64,000 bases of DNA from Utricularia gibba (lineage: Eukaryota; Streptophyta; Magnoliopsida; Lamiales; Lentibulariaceae): NCBI GenBank assembly GCA_002189035.1, contig NEEC01000020.1:930001-994000 (forward strand), in the 5' to 3' direction. Positions 39,001 through 51,220 of this stretch are shown piece by piece. A program made the translations under genes and the position numbers. The notes under the pieces were generated by a model that saw only the letters and a list, made by a program, of their open reading frames with translations, had not been told where the DNA came from and searched no databases. Position 1 is the first letter of the stretch. Each line of letters begins with the position of its first letter.

Positions 39001-39605
39001 CACAAATTTTGGGCAGCATTTCCATCATAGACATACCTCTTGTTATAGAACTGACGGATCTTAAGAGTTTCCTTCAACTGCGCAAAGAATCGAAAAAAGC
39101 AGAAGACCCAGTATATGGAAAATATCCCCAAATACCCAACAATTATAGCCTTCCCAACAGTAAAAGGAGCCATTGGATGCTGGCGTAAAGCCTCTTTAGA
39201 CAAATCACATGGTTTAATTCCAGATTCTACAGCATCCATCCCACATTTAGCATTTCTAAGCCCATTCCAGTCCACAAAGAGTAAGAAAAATCCAGAAAAG
39301 CATACAGTAAAGGCCAAGCTCAGAAGCTCAATTATCCACTTAATGATGATACACCAAAGGCCTCTGTCACAATAATAAAAATAAATTTTCTCAAAGAAAA
39401 GATCCAAATCGTCAATAGGTTCTGCATACAAAGTCTCCCCATCAAGAAGCCCGGAGGGGCTTTCACTCGGTGGGCTAGGTGGCTTATGGTAATCAGACAA
39501 TTCGATTTCATGGTGATAATCATCAAGAAGACCAGCACTTAAAGATGATTCAGTTTTAGGTTTCCATTGATTGAGAGCTTGAAAAAACTTTTCCCCACTG
39601 AACAT
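36045..39605 (-). CDS. ATG9: Autophagy-related protein 9
   Basis: Nine minus-strand exons: 39605-39037, 38944-38609, 38500-38278, 38053-37874, 37779-37573, 37373-37296, 37223-37153, 37070-36960 and 36894-36045, giving 874 residues, close to known plant ATG9. The N-terminal cytosolic part is followed by membrane segments near 85-111 and 151-174, then the conserved core: DVVMRLMRKENYLIGML, LEWILNWCILQSMFD, LRHAEQFYNHPSTASSRRWS, SGGFAAVLIIIAFLEES, FGTITAISRAAV and VVQHTHFMPKRWR. The final long exon is the variable C-terminal cytosolic domain, acidic with Ser/Glu clusters. ATG9 is the lipid scramblase of autophagosome formation and cycles in small vesicles. I start at the ATG at 39605; the GTG codon upstream is not a start. 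No break is seen. Confidence 0.96.
37425..37450. repeat. AT/AC dinucleotide microsatellite in an ATG9 intron
   Basis: An AT run passes directly into an AC run within the intron between exons 5 and 6 of ATG9. It is a likely length-variable site. Confidence 0.8.
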
Positions 39606-40710
39606 CACTCATAAGCTAACAGCAGGTGAACAGAACCAGTCCATCCGAAAGGTAGGTGAATCACAACAGAATTCTGCATCAAAAAAGAATAAAATGGAGG
39701 AAACTAACTCATTTTCTAAAACACCAAACAACGTGCACCACACGTATTGGCACATTATGATAGACAATCGAGCACAGCATTCAAAGCTAAAGTCACCTAT
39801 CCCAATAAGCAGCTATGTGGGTTGCAGGACTGCGATAATCAACAAAGACTTACTTCCACTAGTCGTATTGAACCTAAAACCCTAACATCGGATCACAGAA
39901 CGGAGATTGATATGCTATGAAAAACATGAAACTGCCAAGGAAATATCTCGAGAAAAAGAGCAAGCTTCTCAATCAATAGCAAGAAAATGCTACGCAAAAA
40001 CATTTGTTTGATCGACTTTATGACCTTCTCTCATGGACAAACGATCAAAACGAATAAAACAAATTGATTATGACGAGTAGAATAAAAACAAGTTGACTTC
40101 AAGAATCAATCTTCTTATGAGCAGCAAACTAAGCCAATTCTACATAACCAAAATTCAGTGGATCACAATCTTTTTTCAAATTCACGAACTTAGTTTTGCC
40201 TTCCATTAACATAGCCTTCATGCGATCACATTCAACAACACCGACGCAAACGCACAAAAGAGCTAGCGATCGATCACAAAAAATACCCATAAAAACATAA
40301 ACTAAAGAACAAGCCTTTACCTCGAAATCGCGGAAAAATTCTGACCCAGGAACCTCAATATTACAGGCAGCAGTAAAACAAACACCTGAAACAAGTTTTG
40401 GACCAAATCGCATGAACAAATAAAAGAATCACAATTTTCGGCTACTCGCGAGAATGTAATCTTGCGTTCTTTATCCCTAGAAACGTTGAACTTCGAAACA
40501 ATAACCGAGTGAAGACGAAAGGACTCGGATTGCGTTGCGTGGAAAGCACAGGATTCTCTCTTTTTTCAGCTGTACAAAATACCTTTAGTATGCGCTAGAC
40601 TTTTCATATCCGTTTTATACAAAATGTAAATACACTGTTATTGATCACTAGCACTTTCTTCCTCCATATTCCTTCAAATATTAACATTTTATTTATTTCA
40701 AAAATTATTG
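39606..40710. promoter_or_regulatory. 5' leader and promoter region of ATG9
   Basis: GC-balanced sequence for about 950 bp upstream of the ATG9 start codon, more gene-like than the AT-rich DNA beyond 40600. It probably holds untranslated exons and an intron; I could not fix their borders. A 96-codon minus-strand ORF at 40129-40419 is unsupported. Confidence 0.4.
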
Positions 40711-41020
40711 TTTTTTCACACACACACACACACAGGAATGTTTTTTTTTTTAAGTAAGAGAACAAACCTACCAAAAACTCTTAGAAATTTTTTTAAAATA
40801 TAACAATAAAACTAGAATAAAAGAAAAATAAAAATTATATAAAATAAAGGACTGCTCTGTAGCTTTGTTTTTTCACACACACACAGGAATGTTTTTTTTT
40901 AAAATAAGAGAACAAACCTACCAAAAACTCTTAGAAATTTTTTTAAAATATAACTATAAAAAATTAGAATAAAAGTAAAATAAAAAATTGTATAGGATAA
41001 GGGACTATTCTGTAGCTTGA
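40711..41020. repeat. Two-copy tandem duplication, 157-bp period
   Basis: Two direct copies start at 40711 and 40868. Each begins with a T run, then a CA repeat, then GGAATG, a T run, AAGAGAACAAACCTACC, AAAACTCTTAGAAATTT and ends near CTGTAGCTT. They differ by CA repeat length and scattered bases, so they are a local tandem duplication, not a transposon pair. Confidence 0.88.
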
Positions 41021-41976
41021 AGTTGAATTAAAATAAAACAAATTTTGATATTATTTGAATAAAATTAGTTTAATATTATAAAAAAAATTTATGGGATAAT
41101 ATAAAATGTATAACCTAAATTTTAATATATTAAATTATTATATAGACGTATAAATGTATTTTTAGAATAAATAAAAATGAAATAATATAATTTAATCTAT
41201 GGGCATGTTTTGTGTTATCAATTTATTAAAGTGATTCTATTCAATTTTTAAAAATTTTAATTTTTAGGGGTTTATAATAAAATTAGAAATTTAAAATTAT
41301 TAAATTTAATAAATCTTTATTTCAAAGAGTAATTAAGAAATTAATTTAAAAAATTCTATATTATTCAATTTTTATCTATTTTAAAAATAAATTTATATCA
41401 TAATATTAAATTATACAATAATTTAATTTATTAAACTTTACAATATATATTTTACTTTATTAAATTTTATAATATAATTTTATATTATCTTAAAAAATAA
41501 TTTACAATCTTAAGCTCATTTTATTTAAAATTGATTCTATTCAACATAATATGAAACACATCTTCAAATTACATAATAGATCCATGATTCAATAATTTCA
41601 ATAATTTTTTAAATTAATTACAGAATTTGAATTTATAATTTTACTACATAATATTAAAAATAAAAATCATCAAAAATTAATTTTTATTAAATAATAATAT
41701 ATTAAAAAAGAAAAAAAAGAAAGGAGATAAACTCTAGATGTCAGAAATCGGAGAAAAAAATTTAAAGAAATCATGATGAAAATGGAAGGAAAAAAAATAA
41801 ATCGAAAGATATTATTAAAAATAATTATGTTAGAATGAAAAAGTAAAAATTAAACTACATAAAATAATTCATTTTATATGTTAGTTTTTTAGAATAGAAA
41901 TTAATGCAAAACTATTAACATATTGAGAATGTATGACCAACGTTTTTCCTTCTGTACAATAATCAAAATAAAAGCT
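41021..41976. other. AT-rich intergenic region
   Basis: Very AT-rich DNA between the duplication and the dioxygenase 3' end. No gene or element ends seen. Confidence 0.5.
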
Positions 41977-43230
41977 TTACTTCACTGTTTTGTAAACTGA
42001 AAGCGCTGAATGGTCTCTGCGAACACTCTTCCTCTGGTAGTTAGTGACGAAGTCCAAAAACCCAACTTGTCGATACAGCGCAGGATGATCTTCAGAAAGA
42101 AGCTCCTCGATGGGTCCATGGGGCCTCGTTGATGTCTCACCACTTGGGAGAAAGAAGCATGCCACTGATAACCGAGTTCCGCTGTGTCTGGACAGTACTC
42201 TGTGCTCCACGCTTTTGAATCTGTCATTTGAAATAAGCTGCAAAAAGCAGTGGTTCCAAGCGATGTGAGTGGGAGTAAATGAAATGGGGTAGAAACCAGT
42301 TCCAGTTCTTGAGCTCCCACCTGCATATAATCGCCAATGTTTGCTATTAAAGCGCCAGGAACGGGTGGAACATCGATCCAATTGTCATCATGAAGGATTT
42401 GGAGTCCACCCACGTTGTCCTGTAGCAGGATGTTGAGGACTGTGGGATCAGAATGCTCGACTGCACTGAGGGTGCGATCCGGCTCGGGGCAGGGGGGATA
42501 GTATAGGCATGTTAGATATGAGCTTTTCATGCATTGCATCTGCTCCAGGAAACTTGGGGCCAGCCCCAGAGCCTCAGAGAGCATCTCTGATACAACATCT
42601 CTCAGTTTCAATATGTGATTCATGTAATCTGTGATTTCTTTCCTGGGGAAAGATGTTATAACTAGAAACAGGCAATGGAAATGAGATGAGAGGATTAGCA
42701 ATTCAAATATACCTGCAGTCAAGGGGGATTTCATCAGGGATTACTTCATTGTCTGTAAAAGAACACGCTAAAGCATCCCTCCAGTTTGCTACATCGTGTC
42801 TGGTCAGCTTCCCATTGATAGTATAAAGCCTCACTCTGCGTCTACTATCCGAGGAGTAGAAGTCCATTTTTTGTTCCTTCGGTTGTTCATGAAATCTCTC
42901 TGTGGCTTTTAATATGGAGTCCATTACAGTCACAGGAACTCCATGGTTAACCATCTGGAAGAACCCCCATGACCCTGATGCTTTACGAATCTCAGCAACG
43001 ATCTCCATCCGTCGGGTAAGATCTTCAACACCTTCAAAATCTATCACTGGGATACGAATTTGGGATGCACCAGCACTACTGACTTCCAGTGATGGGAAAA
43101 TGAAGAATCTGGGAACTTTTTTAATCTGAGAATCCGAAAGCCCTTTGACTCCGGCCTTTGTTTTCTCAAACTCCTCCACTTCTTTATCCCAATCATGATC
43201 ATCGATTTCATGGTCAGAAGTGGCCGCCAT
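41977..43230 (-). CDS. 2-oxoglutarate/Fe(II) dioxygenase, ACC-oxidase-homologue type
   Basis: Three minus-strand exons: 43230-42713, 42642-42321 and 42237-41977, giving 366 residues, the normal size. The N-terminal DIOX_N part contains IPVIDFEGVE and GSWGFFQMVNHGVP. The catalytic jelly roll has YPPCPEPDRT, HSDPT (His236, Asp238) and VEHRV (His292), the iron-binding triad. GTRLSVACFF (Arg302, Ser304) is the 2-oxoglutarate-binding R-x-S. Sequence and the DWDKEVEEFEKTKAGVKGL opening place it with the plant proteins named 1-aminocyclopropane-1-carboxylate oxidase homologue 1. Despite that name these are a separate subgroup of soluble dioxygenases whose substrates are mostly unknown and which do not necessarily make ethylene. 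The ATG at 43230 is chosen because the codon six bases upstream is GTG. All catalytic residues are intact. Confidence 0.93.
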
Positions 43231-44038
43231 TGACACCTACGAAACTTAACACCCATTGAATGAACTACATAACTATAATTCAGTTTCAGACAATAACCAG
43301 ACCAAACCTTTACTTCGGCCAGATTCAGATTCACCAACAAGAACATGATCAATGAGACCAGAAATCATATACTTCAAAAATCTAACCGCTAAAAAACTCA
43401 CAAAAGAGGGTTATGGAACATGATAGTACCTTTTCTCCGGACGAACTCCACTCGGGGTCTGGATCAAAAGATGAAGACTTGATGTGGATAGACAAGCCTG
43501 GCAGCATGATTCATACCCAGAAAAAGTGATTTTTGAGGTAAAAACAAAAGAAAAAAGTGAAGCAGGTGAGGATCAATACATAAGACTCCTGTCTCCTCTG
43601 ACACCGAAGAGCATCGTCGATAATCGCGTCTCAAGATGTTTGGCATCATTTTCCCAGATTCGCAGGTCACGTGATTGCTGAGATATTTTTACCCCCTCTC
43701 AAAAATTAATTGATTAGTGAAATAACTATATTCTGTAATTTTTTTTTTATCAAAATTGACTTTTATATACTTATTTGCTAAATACTACTAATTTTTATTT
43801 ATGTTATATATAATATGGTATTTTACACAATAAAATAGCTAATTATATCCATAATTTTTATAATTAAAATATAATTTTAAATTTATGTAAAAGTTATATT
43901 CAATAAAATATTAAAAACAGTATATCTTTCTTAATAGTAATTTAAAATAATTTTAATTTTACAAAAAAATATAATTTTTCAACCATCAAATTTAAAGAAC
44001 AAAATATGATCAATTAAATTATGAACATGTTTTATATA
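43231..44038. other. Upstream region of the dioxygenase gene
   Basis: The first 450 bp are GC-balanced and probably hold the promoter and 5' leader. From 43690 the DNA is AT-rich up to the gypsy LTR. No further gene. Confidence 0.4.
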
Positions 44039-44416
44039 TGATAGGGTACAACTCGGGTGAGGATGATCGGCTTCCAAAGGGGTGCTGAAAGGAGTCTTGA
44101 TGGGACAACTCCTACCGATAGACCGATATATGTCAGAGATCTGACAGCGGCGATATGGTACAGGTTGGACCTTAAGCCCCTAGGTTGTACCTTTCTTCTC
44201 CATTCCTGTCTAGTAAAGGTTTTTTTTCGATGAGCTCTGACGACTCCGTGGTTTTCTTAGTCTTATGACGGTTTCCACGTAAAAACCCCTACCTAACCTT
44301 ATTTCTTTCAATCACGTCGAACAAATCGCCAAAAAAGCATAAAGGCACGATATTTCCGATCGCATTTGTAACCCAAAAATCGGCCCCATCTCGGAGACCG
44401 ATTTTCACCCCCAACA
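44039..44416 (+). repeat. Left LTR of the Tat-like element, internally deleted
   Basis: It runs from TGATAGGG to CCCCCAACA, 378 bp. It aligns with the right LTR at both ends but lacks about 150 bp in the middle, where the right copy has extra sequence between TGACAGC and GGTTGGACC. It also has a short extra segment of its own. Confidence 0.85.
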
Positions 44417-44520
44417 ATATATAAGTATTGCTCCAGTGCTATTTAGTATATGATATGTCTGTGTACTATTTTATAATTAAATTAAAGTAAGTTATAATAT
44501 TAAATTAAAGTAAGTGGATA
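44417..44520. repeat. Copy of the right-hand flank after the left LTR
   Basis: The sequence from ATATATAAGTATTGCTC to AAATTAAAGTAAGTTATA is repeated nearly unchanged at 48578-48665. Then TTAAATTAAAGTAAGT is repeated once more at the junction into integrase (ends about 44517). Confidence 0.85.
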
Positions 44521-44522
44521 TT

Positions 44523-45600
44523 ATTGGCCGACAATGAGGCAAGACATTACTGAGGTGGTGAGGAAATGCAAAGTATGCCAGTACCATGCGAGCATACTGA
44601 TAAAACCAACAAACGATCTAACCACTCTTCCGCTCTCGTGCCCATTCGATCGGTGGGGGATGGATATTATGGGGCCATTTCCTCAAACCTTGGGTTAGAG
44701 AAAATTTGTCATCGTGGGAGTCGAATATTTCTTCAAGTGGGTAGAAGCTGAAGTCGTGGCAAAAATATCAGAGGAGATCGTTATTCGATTCCTGTGGAGA
44801 AACATCTTCATCTGATTCGGAATACCTCGAGAACTAGTGACCGATAATGAGACCCAATTCGCGGGAGGAAAAATGAATGCATTCCTCAATAAATATTTGG
44901 TCAAGCACAACTTTACTTCGGTATATCATCCTCAGAGCAATGGTCTCACGGAAGTAACAAATCGAACGCTCAGACAGAGTATAAAGACCAAGCTTGAGGA
45001 TTACGGAGGGTCATGGGCAGACCGCTTGGATGAGGTGTTGTGGTCATATCACACCACCCCTCAAACCATCACGGAAGAGCCTCCCTTCTTACTGGTTTAT
45101 GGATCGGAAGCAGTATGCCCAATCGAGTTGAAGTTAAAGAGTTACCGAGTGGAACACTATGACGGAGAGGAAAATGTTGGTCTACGAAAACTGGAATTAG
45201 AGTTGTTGGAGGAGAAAGGGCAGAGTATGTATGGCTGACTGGGGGCTTACTAGAGAAGAACGAAAAAAACTATAATAAGTCGATCTTTCCAAGGGAGTTC
45301 TCGCAAGGAGACTTGGTACTCTAAAGCATCCAACCATAAAAGACACCTTGGAAAATTATATCGAAAATGGGAAGACCCTTATCGGATTTCAAGGGTGATC
45401 GAAAAAGGAGTGTATTGGCTGGAGCAACTAGATGGCGTGGAGTTCCCGAGATCGTGGAACGCGTCACATCTGAGGAAATTCTACGCCTGATCGGTTCAAT
45501 ACCACTCCCTACCCTAGGTTTGTGCAGGTTTCAGGATTCTCCTCGTCCAAACACACAAGTGGCTATAAATTACTCCAAGGTGGAGAAGAATTAACGAAAT
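44523..45600 (+). pseudogene. Tat-type gypsy integrase fragment
   Basis: The frame opens at the zinc-finger end (YWPTMRQDITEVVRKCKVCQ). It contains the core residues in DRWGMDIMGPFP (first Asp), VTDNETQF (second Asp) and SNGLTEVTNR (Glu). The C-terminal part follows (WSYHTTPQTITEEPPFLLVYG). Stops are at about 44692-44694 and 44815-44817 and at the end of the 134-residue piece (44837-45238). The remaining tail, with GVYWLEQLDG and WNASHLRKFYA near 45420-45490, matches the usual end of Tat polyproteins. Confidence 0.85.
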
Positions 45601-46499
45601 CACAAGTCTTGATCAAGTCACATAAGCCCAGGCAAAACCCTCTAAGCCTAACTCGTAAGTCCTGGCCAAGTCATGTAAGCCCAGGCGAACCTTCTAAATT
45701 TTCGCCCCCGGATAGGCATAGCAAACCAACTCGGGGCTCCCCCCGAATTATACCTTCCGTCGAACCCAGGCTCCAATGGTAAGGGTAAGCCTTGGGATAA
45801 CTCGGGCACCGATTCTTGCATCCATCCACGTAAGCCCCGAAAAAGCCCTTAGGTTCGAACCTTATTGCCAAATCTCGAGACGGCAAGAGCACCCAAAGCA
45901 AATCCGCCCATGTGTAAAACAATGGGATCTCGGCCAGAAGAGGGCCCACGGATTGGGGAAGTTGTTCAACCTAAGAGGGGTTCCAATCTACTTCCCTAGC
46001 AGCGGTTCAGCTCGCATAAGAAAAGACGAAGGCAAGTGAAGGTCGGAACGCCCGATTAAGCGACTAGCAAACCATGCGGTTCGCAAAAATCGGTGCGACT
46101 GGTAAAAAACAGAAGGCAATGGGCCCCAAAACTAAGGGAGAATCCCAAATCAGGACTCTCAAAACATCCAAAAACCCCAAATCAAGGAACAAAACGTTAG
46201 CTCCAAGGGAGCAGAGGAAAAGAAAGGGTAAACTAAAGTTCATGGGGAGGGAGATCAGTGGGAGGGCCAACCGAGGGGCCGACGTGCCCCCGTAGCCTCA
46301 CTCGCTGCTTGGCCTCGTTGCCACACCCGATCCTTACTCGAACCAATTCTGACAGACGCTCAAGATCTGCTTCGAACCCAAATTCTGGGGCTCAGGATGT
46401 GTCCGCGATAACATTCAACATGTTTTCATCCTTTGTCAGGGGATTTATCTTGTCAAAGCGCGGATCCATGACTGAAAGCCCGAATTCTCGACTGAATTG

Positions 46500-47565
46500 C
46501 CCCCACTACCGGTACAGAAGCAAACCGATTAGATCCCCCACATAGATATCTGACAGCTTAGAGAAGCAGGCCGAATTCACGAAATCCTCCAAAAGCTTCC
46601 CCCGGGACACTTCCTGATCGAGTAACTCGGCTTCCAGGGCCGAAATGCGATCCTTGGCTTGCTTTAATTCTGCCTCTGCCTCGTCAAAACGCGCTTTCAA
46701 ACCCTCCTTTTCAGAGTTGGCGTCGTCGATCACCTTCCCATCTCGCCGACCAGTTTTTGTAACTCTTCTTCCCGGCGAACACGTTTCCTGAGCAAATACC
46801 TCAATGCACTTCCCTCTTCTCCCGGTGATTTTATCTTGGCATCTTGTGCCCTGGCATGGGCTTGAAGCCGAGAAACCTTCTTCGAAGCGGATCCAAGTTC
46901 CTTAGCTAGCCCCCAACTGAAAGTCAAAGCCTGAAAGAAAGGTAACCAAGTCGGCGTCTGAACGTGCATAACCCTGAGAAAGAAGAGGAGTACCTACCAA
47001 ATTCCCTTGAGTATAATCTCCAGCTCAGCTCCCGACACCTTCGGAGTCGACTCCTCTAAGGCTTTCCGCAGCCCCGGTGGAAATGAAGAGGGGGGCAGGC
47101 CAGGACTCTCCCTTACCTCAGTTAGGGGATTGGAATCCCGCTCTGTATCATTCGGAGGAGCCGACGTTGATGCATCGCCCGAAAACGGGCCTCTACCGAG
47201 AGCGGTTTAGCTTTTCAGACAGCTATTTTGAAGAGTTGGAAGAAATCCACCAAATTCATCGCTAGATCCATTCCCGCAGAATAGAACAAGAAGGCCGTAA
47301 AGCAAAAAATCGAGTTTGGCGCCAGGCAATAGAGAGGTATTGAAAACATGTAAAGAAACTGAATGAGTAAAGGATGAAGCGGAAATCGAATGCCGCTTTC
47401 TAAATAAGCAATGGGGACGGGAAGACTAAAATGGGGAAGAGGTCTTTCCCTAGGTCCCCAAGGAATCTAGCCATCCCTAGCCTTAGAAATGATATATTCC
47501 TCCGGGATCGAATATTTGGAGCAGATTGCAGGGATGCTCAGTCGCTAGATTTTCTGCCCATTTTG
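46500..47565 (-). pseudogene. Antisense ORF of the Tat element (gypsy-type transposase-28-like)
   Basis: On the strand opposite to integrase, pieces of a second protein are readable. From about 47550 down it gives a segment with YSIPEEYI, FSLPVPIAYLESGIRFPLHP and CLAPNSIFCFTAFL, which resembles the domain known as putative gypsy-type transposon (PF04195). Further on are two coiled-coil ORFs at 46969-46730 and 46733-46506 (AEAELKQAKDRISALEAEL, then FVNSACFSKLSDIYV). Stops break it several times. Tat-lineage elements are known to carry such antisense additional ORFs of unknown role. Confidence 0.65.
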
Positions 47566-48070
47566 CTTTTGAGAACTGAAAGATAGAGAAAGTTATAAAG
47601 GAGAGGAGCGAAGAACAGAAACCCGTGGAGAGCATAGGAGAAGAAGAAAAGGACTTCGAAAACCTCACAAAACACAAAATTAATCCAGGAACGTAGGGGC
47701 GATGCGGAAAAAATACGGATACCTGAAGAACGAGTGATTTCCGATGAGCAGCACGGCAGCGAACACGGCGGAACACGAACAGTGCTGAAACTTCGCGAAA
47801 GAACAAAGAGGGCAAAGGGGAGAAGTGACAGGAAAGATTCGTATTTATGAAGGAAATGTTCGGGAGGTAAAACGACGCGTCGTTTCGATTGCCCAAAATG
47901 AGCTGGAAAAGTGTAGCATGCCCAGGACGCAACGCAAGACGAAGGGATCATTTTGAATTGGCTTGAGGCTCATCACTGGAAGGGCGGCACGCTCTAAATC
48001 AGAATGGTGGTGATTCGGATTCTCCGACTTGTCCCGCAAGGGTTCATATCGGCGAATCAGAGGGGCTAAA

Positions 48071-48577
48071 TTATGGGGTACAACTCGGGTGAGGATGATC
48101 AGCTTCCAAAGGGGTGCCAAAAGGAGTCTTGATGGGACAACTCCTACCGGTCAGAGATCTGACAGCACGGTATGGTATAGTCTGAAAAGTAGTCGAGCAG
48201 GCGGCGATCGCCTATAAAGCAGGATCAAAGTACAAATAGAGAAAGATAGCCGACACTAGCAGAACTCATGATCCGTTCAAATCGACCCCCTCTATAAACA
48301 AAAGAAATCACAACAGGGGGAAGGTTGGACCTTAAGCCCCTAGCTTGTGCCTTTCTTCTCCATACCCGTCTAGTAAAGGTTTTTTTTCCGGTGAGCTCCG
48401 ACACCTCTGTGGTTTTCTCCGTCTTATGACGGTTTCTACGTAAAAACCTCTGCCTACCCTTATTTCTTTCAATCACGTCAAACAAATCGCCAAAAAAGCA
48501 TAAAAGCACGATATTTCCGATCGCATTTATACCCCAAAAATCGGCCCCATCTCGAAGACCGATTTTCACCCCCAACA
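48071..48577 (+). repeat. Right LTR of the Tat-like element
   Basis: 507 bp, from TTATGGGG (TG end mutated) to CCCCCAACA. The purine-rich AGAGGGG a few bases upstream may be the purine tract. It is followed by ATATA. Confidence 0.85.
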
Positions 48578-50428
48578 ATATATAAGTAATGCTCGTGTGC
48601 TATTTAGTATATGATATGTCTGTGTACTATTTTATAATTAAATTAAAGTAAGTTATATTATTATTTAGGAAATATTAAAATTGATAATATTAAAAAACTA
48701 AATAATGATTACACATATATAATTTGTATAATAAATTATATTAAAATACATTATTGTTAAGAGTTATTTATTAGGTATTATTATGTATTATCTAGTATTA
48801 AGTTATCTAATTGAGGATTTATATTGATAAATATTGTATTTCCTTAGAAAAATCATATTTTCCTATTTTGTATATATTTTATATCTTTTTTCTCACACTT
48901 TGACAGAGACATGTGAGAAGATTGTCATGGAGTGTTGCAGAAGTATTGCAGGTTGTCAGAGTCTAACTTTTTGTGCCTTGTACGTGACTTGGAACAATTG
49001 TGGGCGGAAGACTGACACTGGTCAAGACCCCTAACTTATGACATGTCAGAGTCTGTAGCAATGATTGAACGCTAACTTGCACGTATAGGAAAGCTGCAGG
49101 CGCACGCGAGACAAAAAGAATTTATATTTTTTATTTTATAAAAATTGTATTTTAAAAATATAATTTTAACGCATACACCTATATTATAAACTATATTACA
49201 AATGCATTTTTTTATGCACTATAGGAAATACATATTCATAGATAATTACTTTTTTTTAAAAAAAGAAAGCTATTTAACTAATTTTTATCAAATAGGGTTA
49301 ATCTGAAAATATAATTATACAGCAGACTATTTTAAAAAAAGTTCAAATATATTTGAATATATCCCGAAAAAAAACTAACGCAAAACTCATCATGCATTAT
49401 ATCCTGAAATATATACATATAAGAAGAGCTACAAATCCATTATTTCGATAAATCATCCTTGAGTTCAATACAAGAACATTTATAAATAAAATAAATGAAA
49501 TTTTTGTATTTTCATTTTGAAAAAATAAACAGTCAATGTATTTTTCAAAACTGTTAATTTCTCATTTGGACAATGAAGAGTGACAATGAAAATGTGTGCA
49601 AAATATACCATAAGTTTTGTTATTAATAATTTAACACCAAGAGGTGATGTTTGTTAGATGGCAAGTCATGATACATATGACTATTGTACAACTATAAGCA
49701 TGTTAACATGTTTTACTTCACAAACATATATGTTCATGTTTGTTCGTTCAATATAACAAACATAAACATACTTCATCAATATAATTCAATCACTTTGTAA
49801 AAAGATTCCCTTTACAAAATAACATTATTACCAACTAGGATATATAGATGTGGGTACATGGAATCGTTGATTCATAGATTTGGATGTGTTAATTCATTAT
49901 TTTTAAAAATATAGATACATCATAGTAATTTCAATTTATATTATTTAAATTATATTAAATTATTTTTATAAAATACTAAAATAAATTAATTTTTAAATAA
50001 AAACATTAATGAAAAAAAATATTGCAACAAGTATGTATATTTTCTCTTGAGAGTGATCCAATTAGAGTATGTCAAACAAATTTTTATATACATTATTTGT
50101 GTTATTATTACCAGAATTGAAAGATATTTCTATAATTTTAATCAAATAATAAATAAAAAATAAATAAATTAGAATTAAACAATTAAAAATTTACATACAT
50201 CATAACATTATATTCACAAATCCGTAAATATAAATTCCAAATAAAAAATTCAACATTCATAAAAAATAAATATAAATTAAAACGATAAGCAATAAATGAT
50301 AATCGGCATACTTTGAATGATGAATAATAACTACAATCCATGAATGATGACTGTTGAGATTAAGATGATACTAAATTATGAACAAAAATCAAGTGAATGA
50401 ATTACATTTTTTATTAGTTAATTAAATA

Positions 50429-50465
<37 letters not shown>

Positions 50466-51220
50466 GATTACAAATATTAAAAATTTTAAAAAAGAAAAAC
50501 TCAAACGTAGGGCGAATTGATGCAATCACTGATTCCAATGAATCTTGGTAAAAATCTTGGTGGAGGGGGTGGCTGCCCTTGACCGCCTAAAAATCTTCAG
50601 AACTCAAAACCACAAACCAGACTTTTCAAACTCGGTCAACATTCCACCCCCCTACTTTCCCTTCTAAATCTTGGTAAAAATTCAAAAAAAAAAAAGATGA
50701 GAATTATTTGAACAGACTAAAATTTCATAACGAATATTCCATAAAAAAATTGTAATGCTCAGTAATTTCATATTTACTGAGTAGCTGTAAGAAACAAAAA
50801 ATTCAAATATTTCTGAAATACGAAATAAGAAAATCTATTTTTTAAAAAAACTAATAAATACTTTTTAAAATGTTTCCGAGCACAACTTTAGTTTACAAGA
50901 ATACCCATTTGAATTAACTACAGAAACAGACACACAATGAATCAGAATTGTTGAAGTCCAAGTCAGCAATTGTTGTTGTTTTCCAAGGTCCATATTTGAA
51001 GTCAGCGGGAATTTACAAAACTACGCGTCGGAAAATTCACTTGCGCTGCCTCAGTCTTCACCATCCACACCCCGAAGGGTCTGACCGGCATTTTTGTCCG
51101 AGCGGGCGCACGTGGAGGATGGTCCGTGGCGCTTCAATTCGATTGATTGCAAGACCATTATAATGTTGGATGAGACTTGTTGCTTACGCAAACCAAAGCA
51201 CAACAAAATCAAATCATAAA
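48578..51220. other. AT-rich intergenic region
   Basis: The first 90 bp repeat the flank seen after the left LTR. The rest is AT-rich with scattered GC-balanced patches near 48900-49100 and 50940-51170. In the latter patch a 71-codon plus-strand ORF exists, but I do not recognise it and it could be chance. Confidence 0.45.
50431..50465. repeat. TTA trinucleotide microsatellite
   Basis: An uninterrupted run of TTA units. Confidence 0.95.

Larger units (their letters stand above)
44039..48577 (+). mobile_element. Rearranged Tat-lineage Ty3/gypsy element
   Basis: Two direct LTR copies bound the element, but gag, protease and reverse transcriptase are missing. Directly after the left LTR comes about 90 bp that equals the flank beyond the right LTR, not a primer-binding site, and then the sequence jumps into integrase. 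ATATA precedes the left LTR (44034-44038) and follows the right LTR (48578-48582), the expected 5-bp duplication. The integrase style and a large region with an antisense ORF downstream of it point to the Tat (Retand/Ogre-like) lineage. Confidence 0.85.

Noticed and set aside
42703-43236. Dioxygenase as a true ACC oxidase (ethylene-forming)
   Set aside because: The N-terminal opening and overall sequence fit the ACC-oxidase-homologue subgroup rather than ACO itself.
47483-47951. Two overlapping Phe/Ser-rich ORFs as membrane proteins
   Set aside because: Low-complexity readings of the retroelement leader region before its antisense ORF; no conserved features.
50431-50465. Short regular repeats as a CRISPR array
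   Set aside because: A simple trinucleotide run without spacers in a plant genome; no cas genes.
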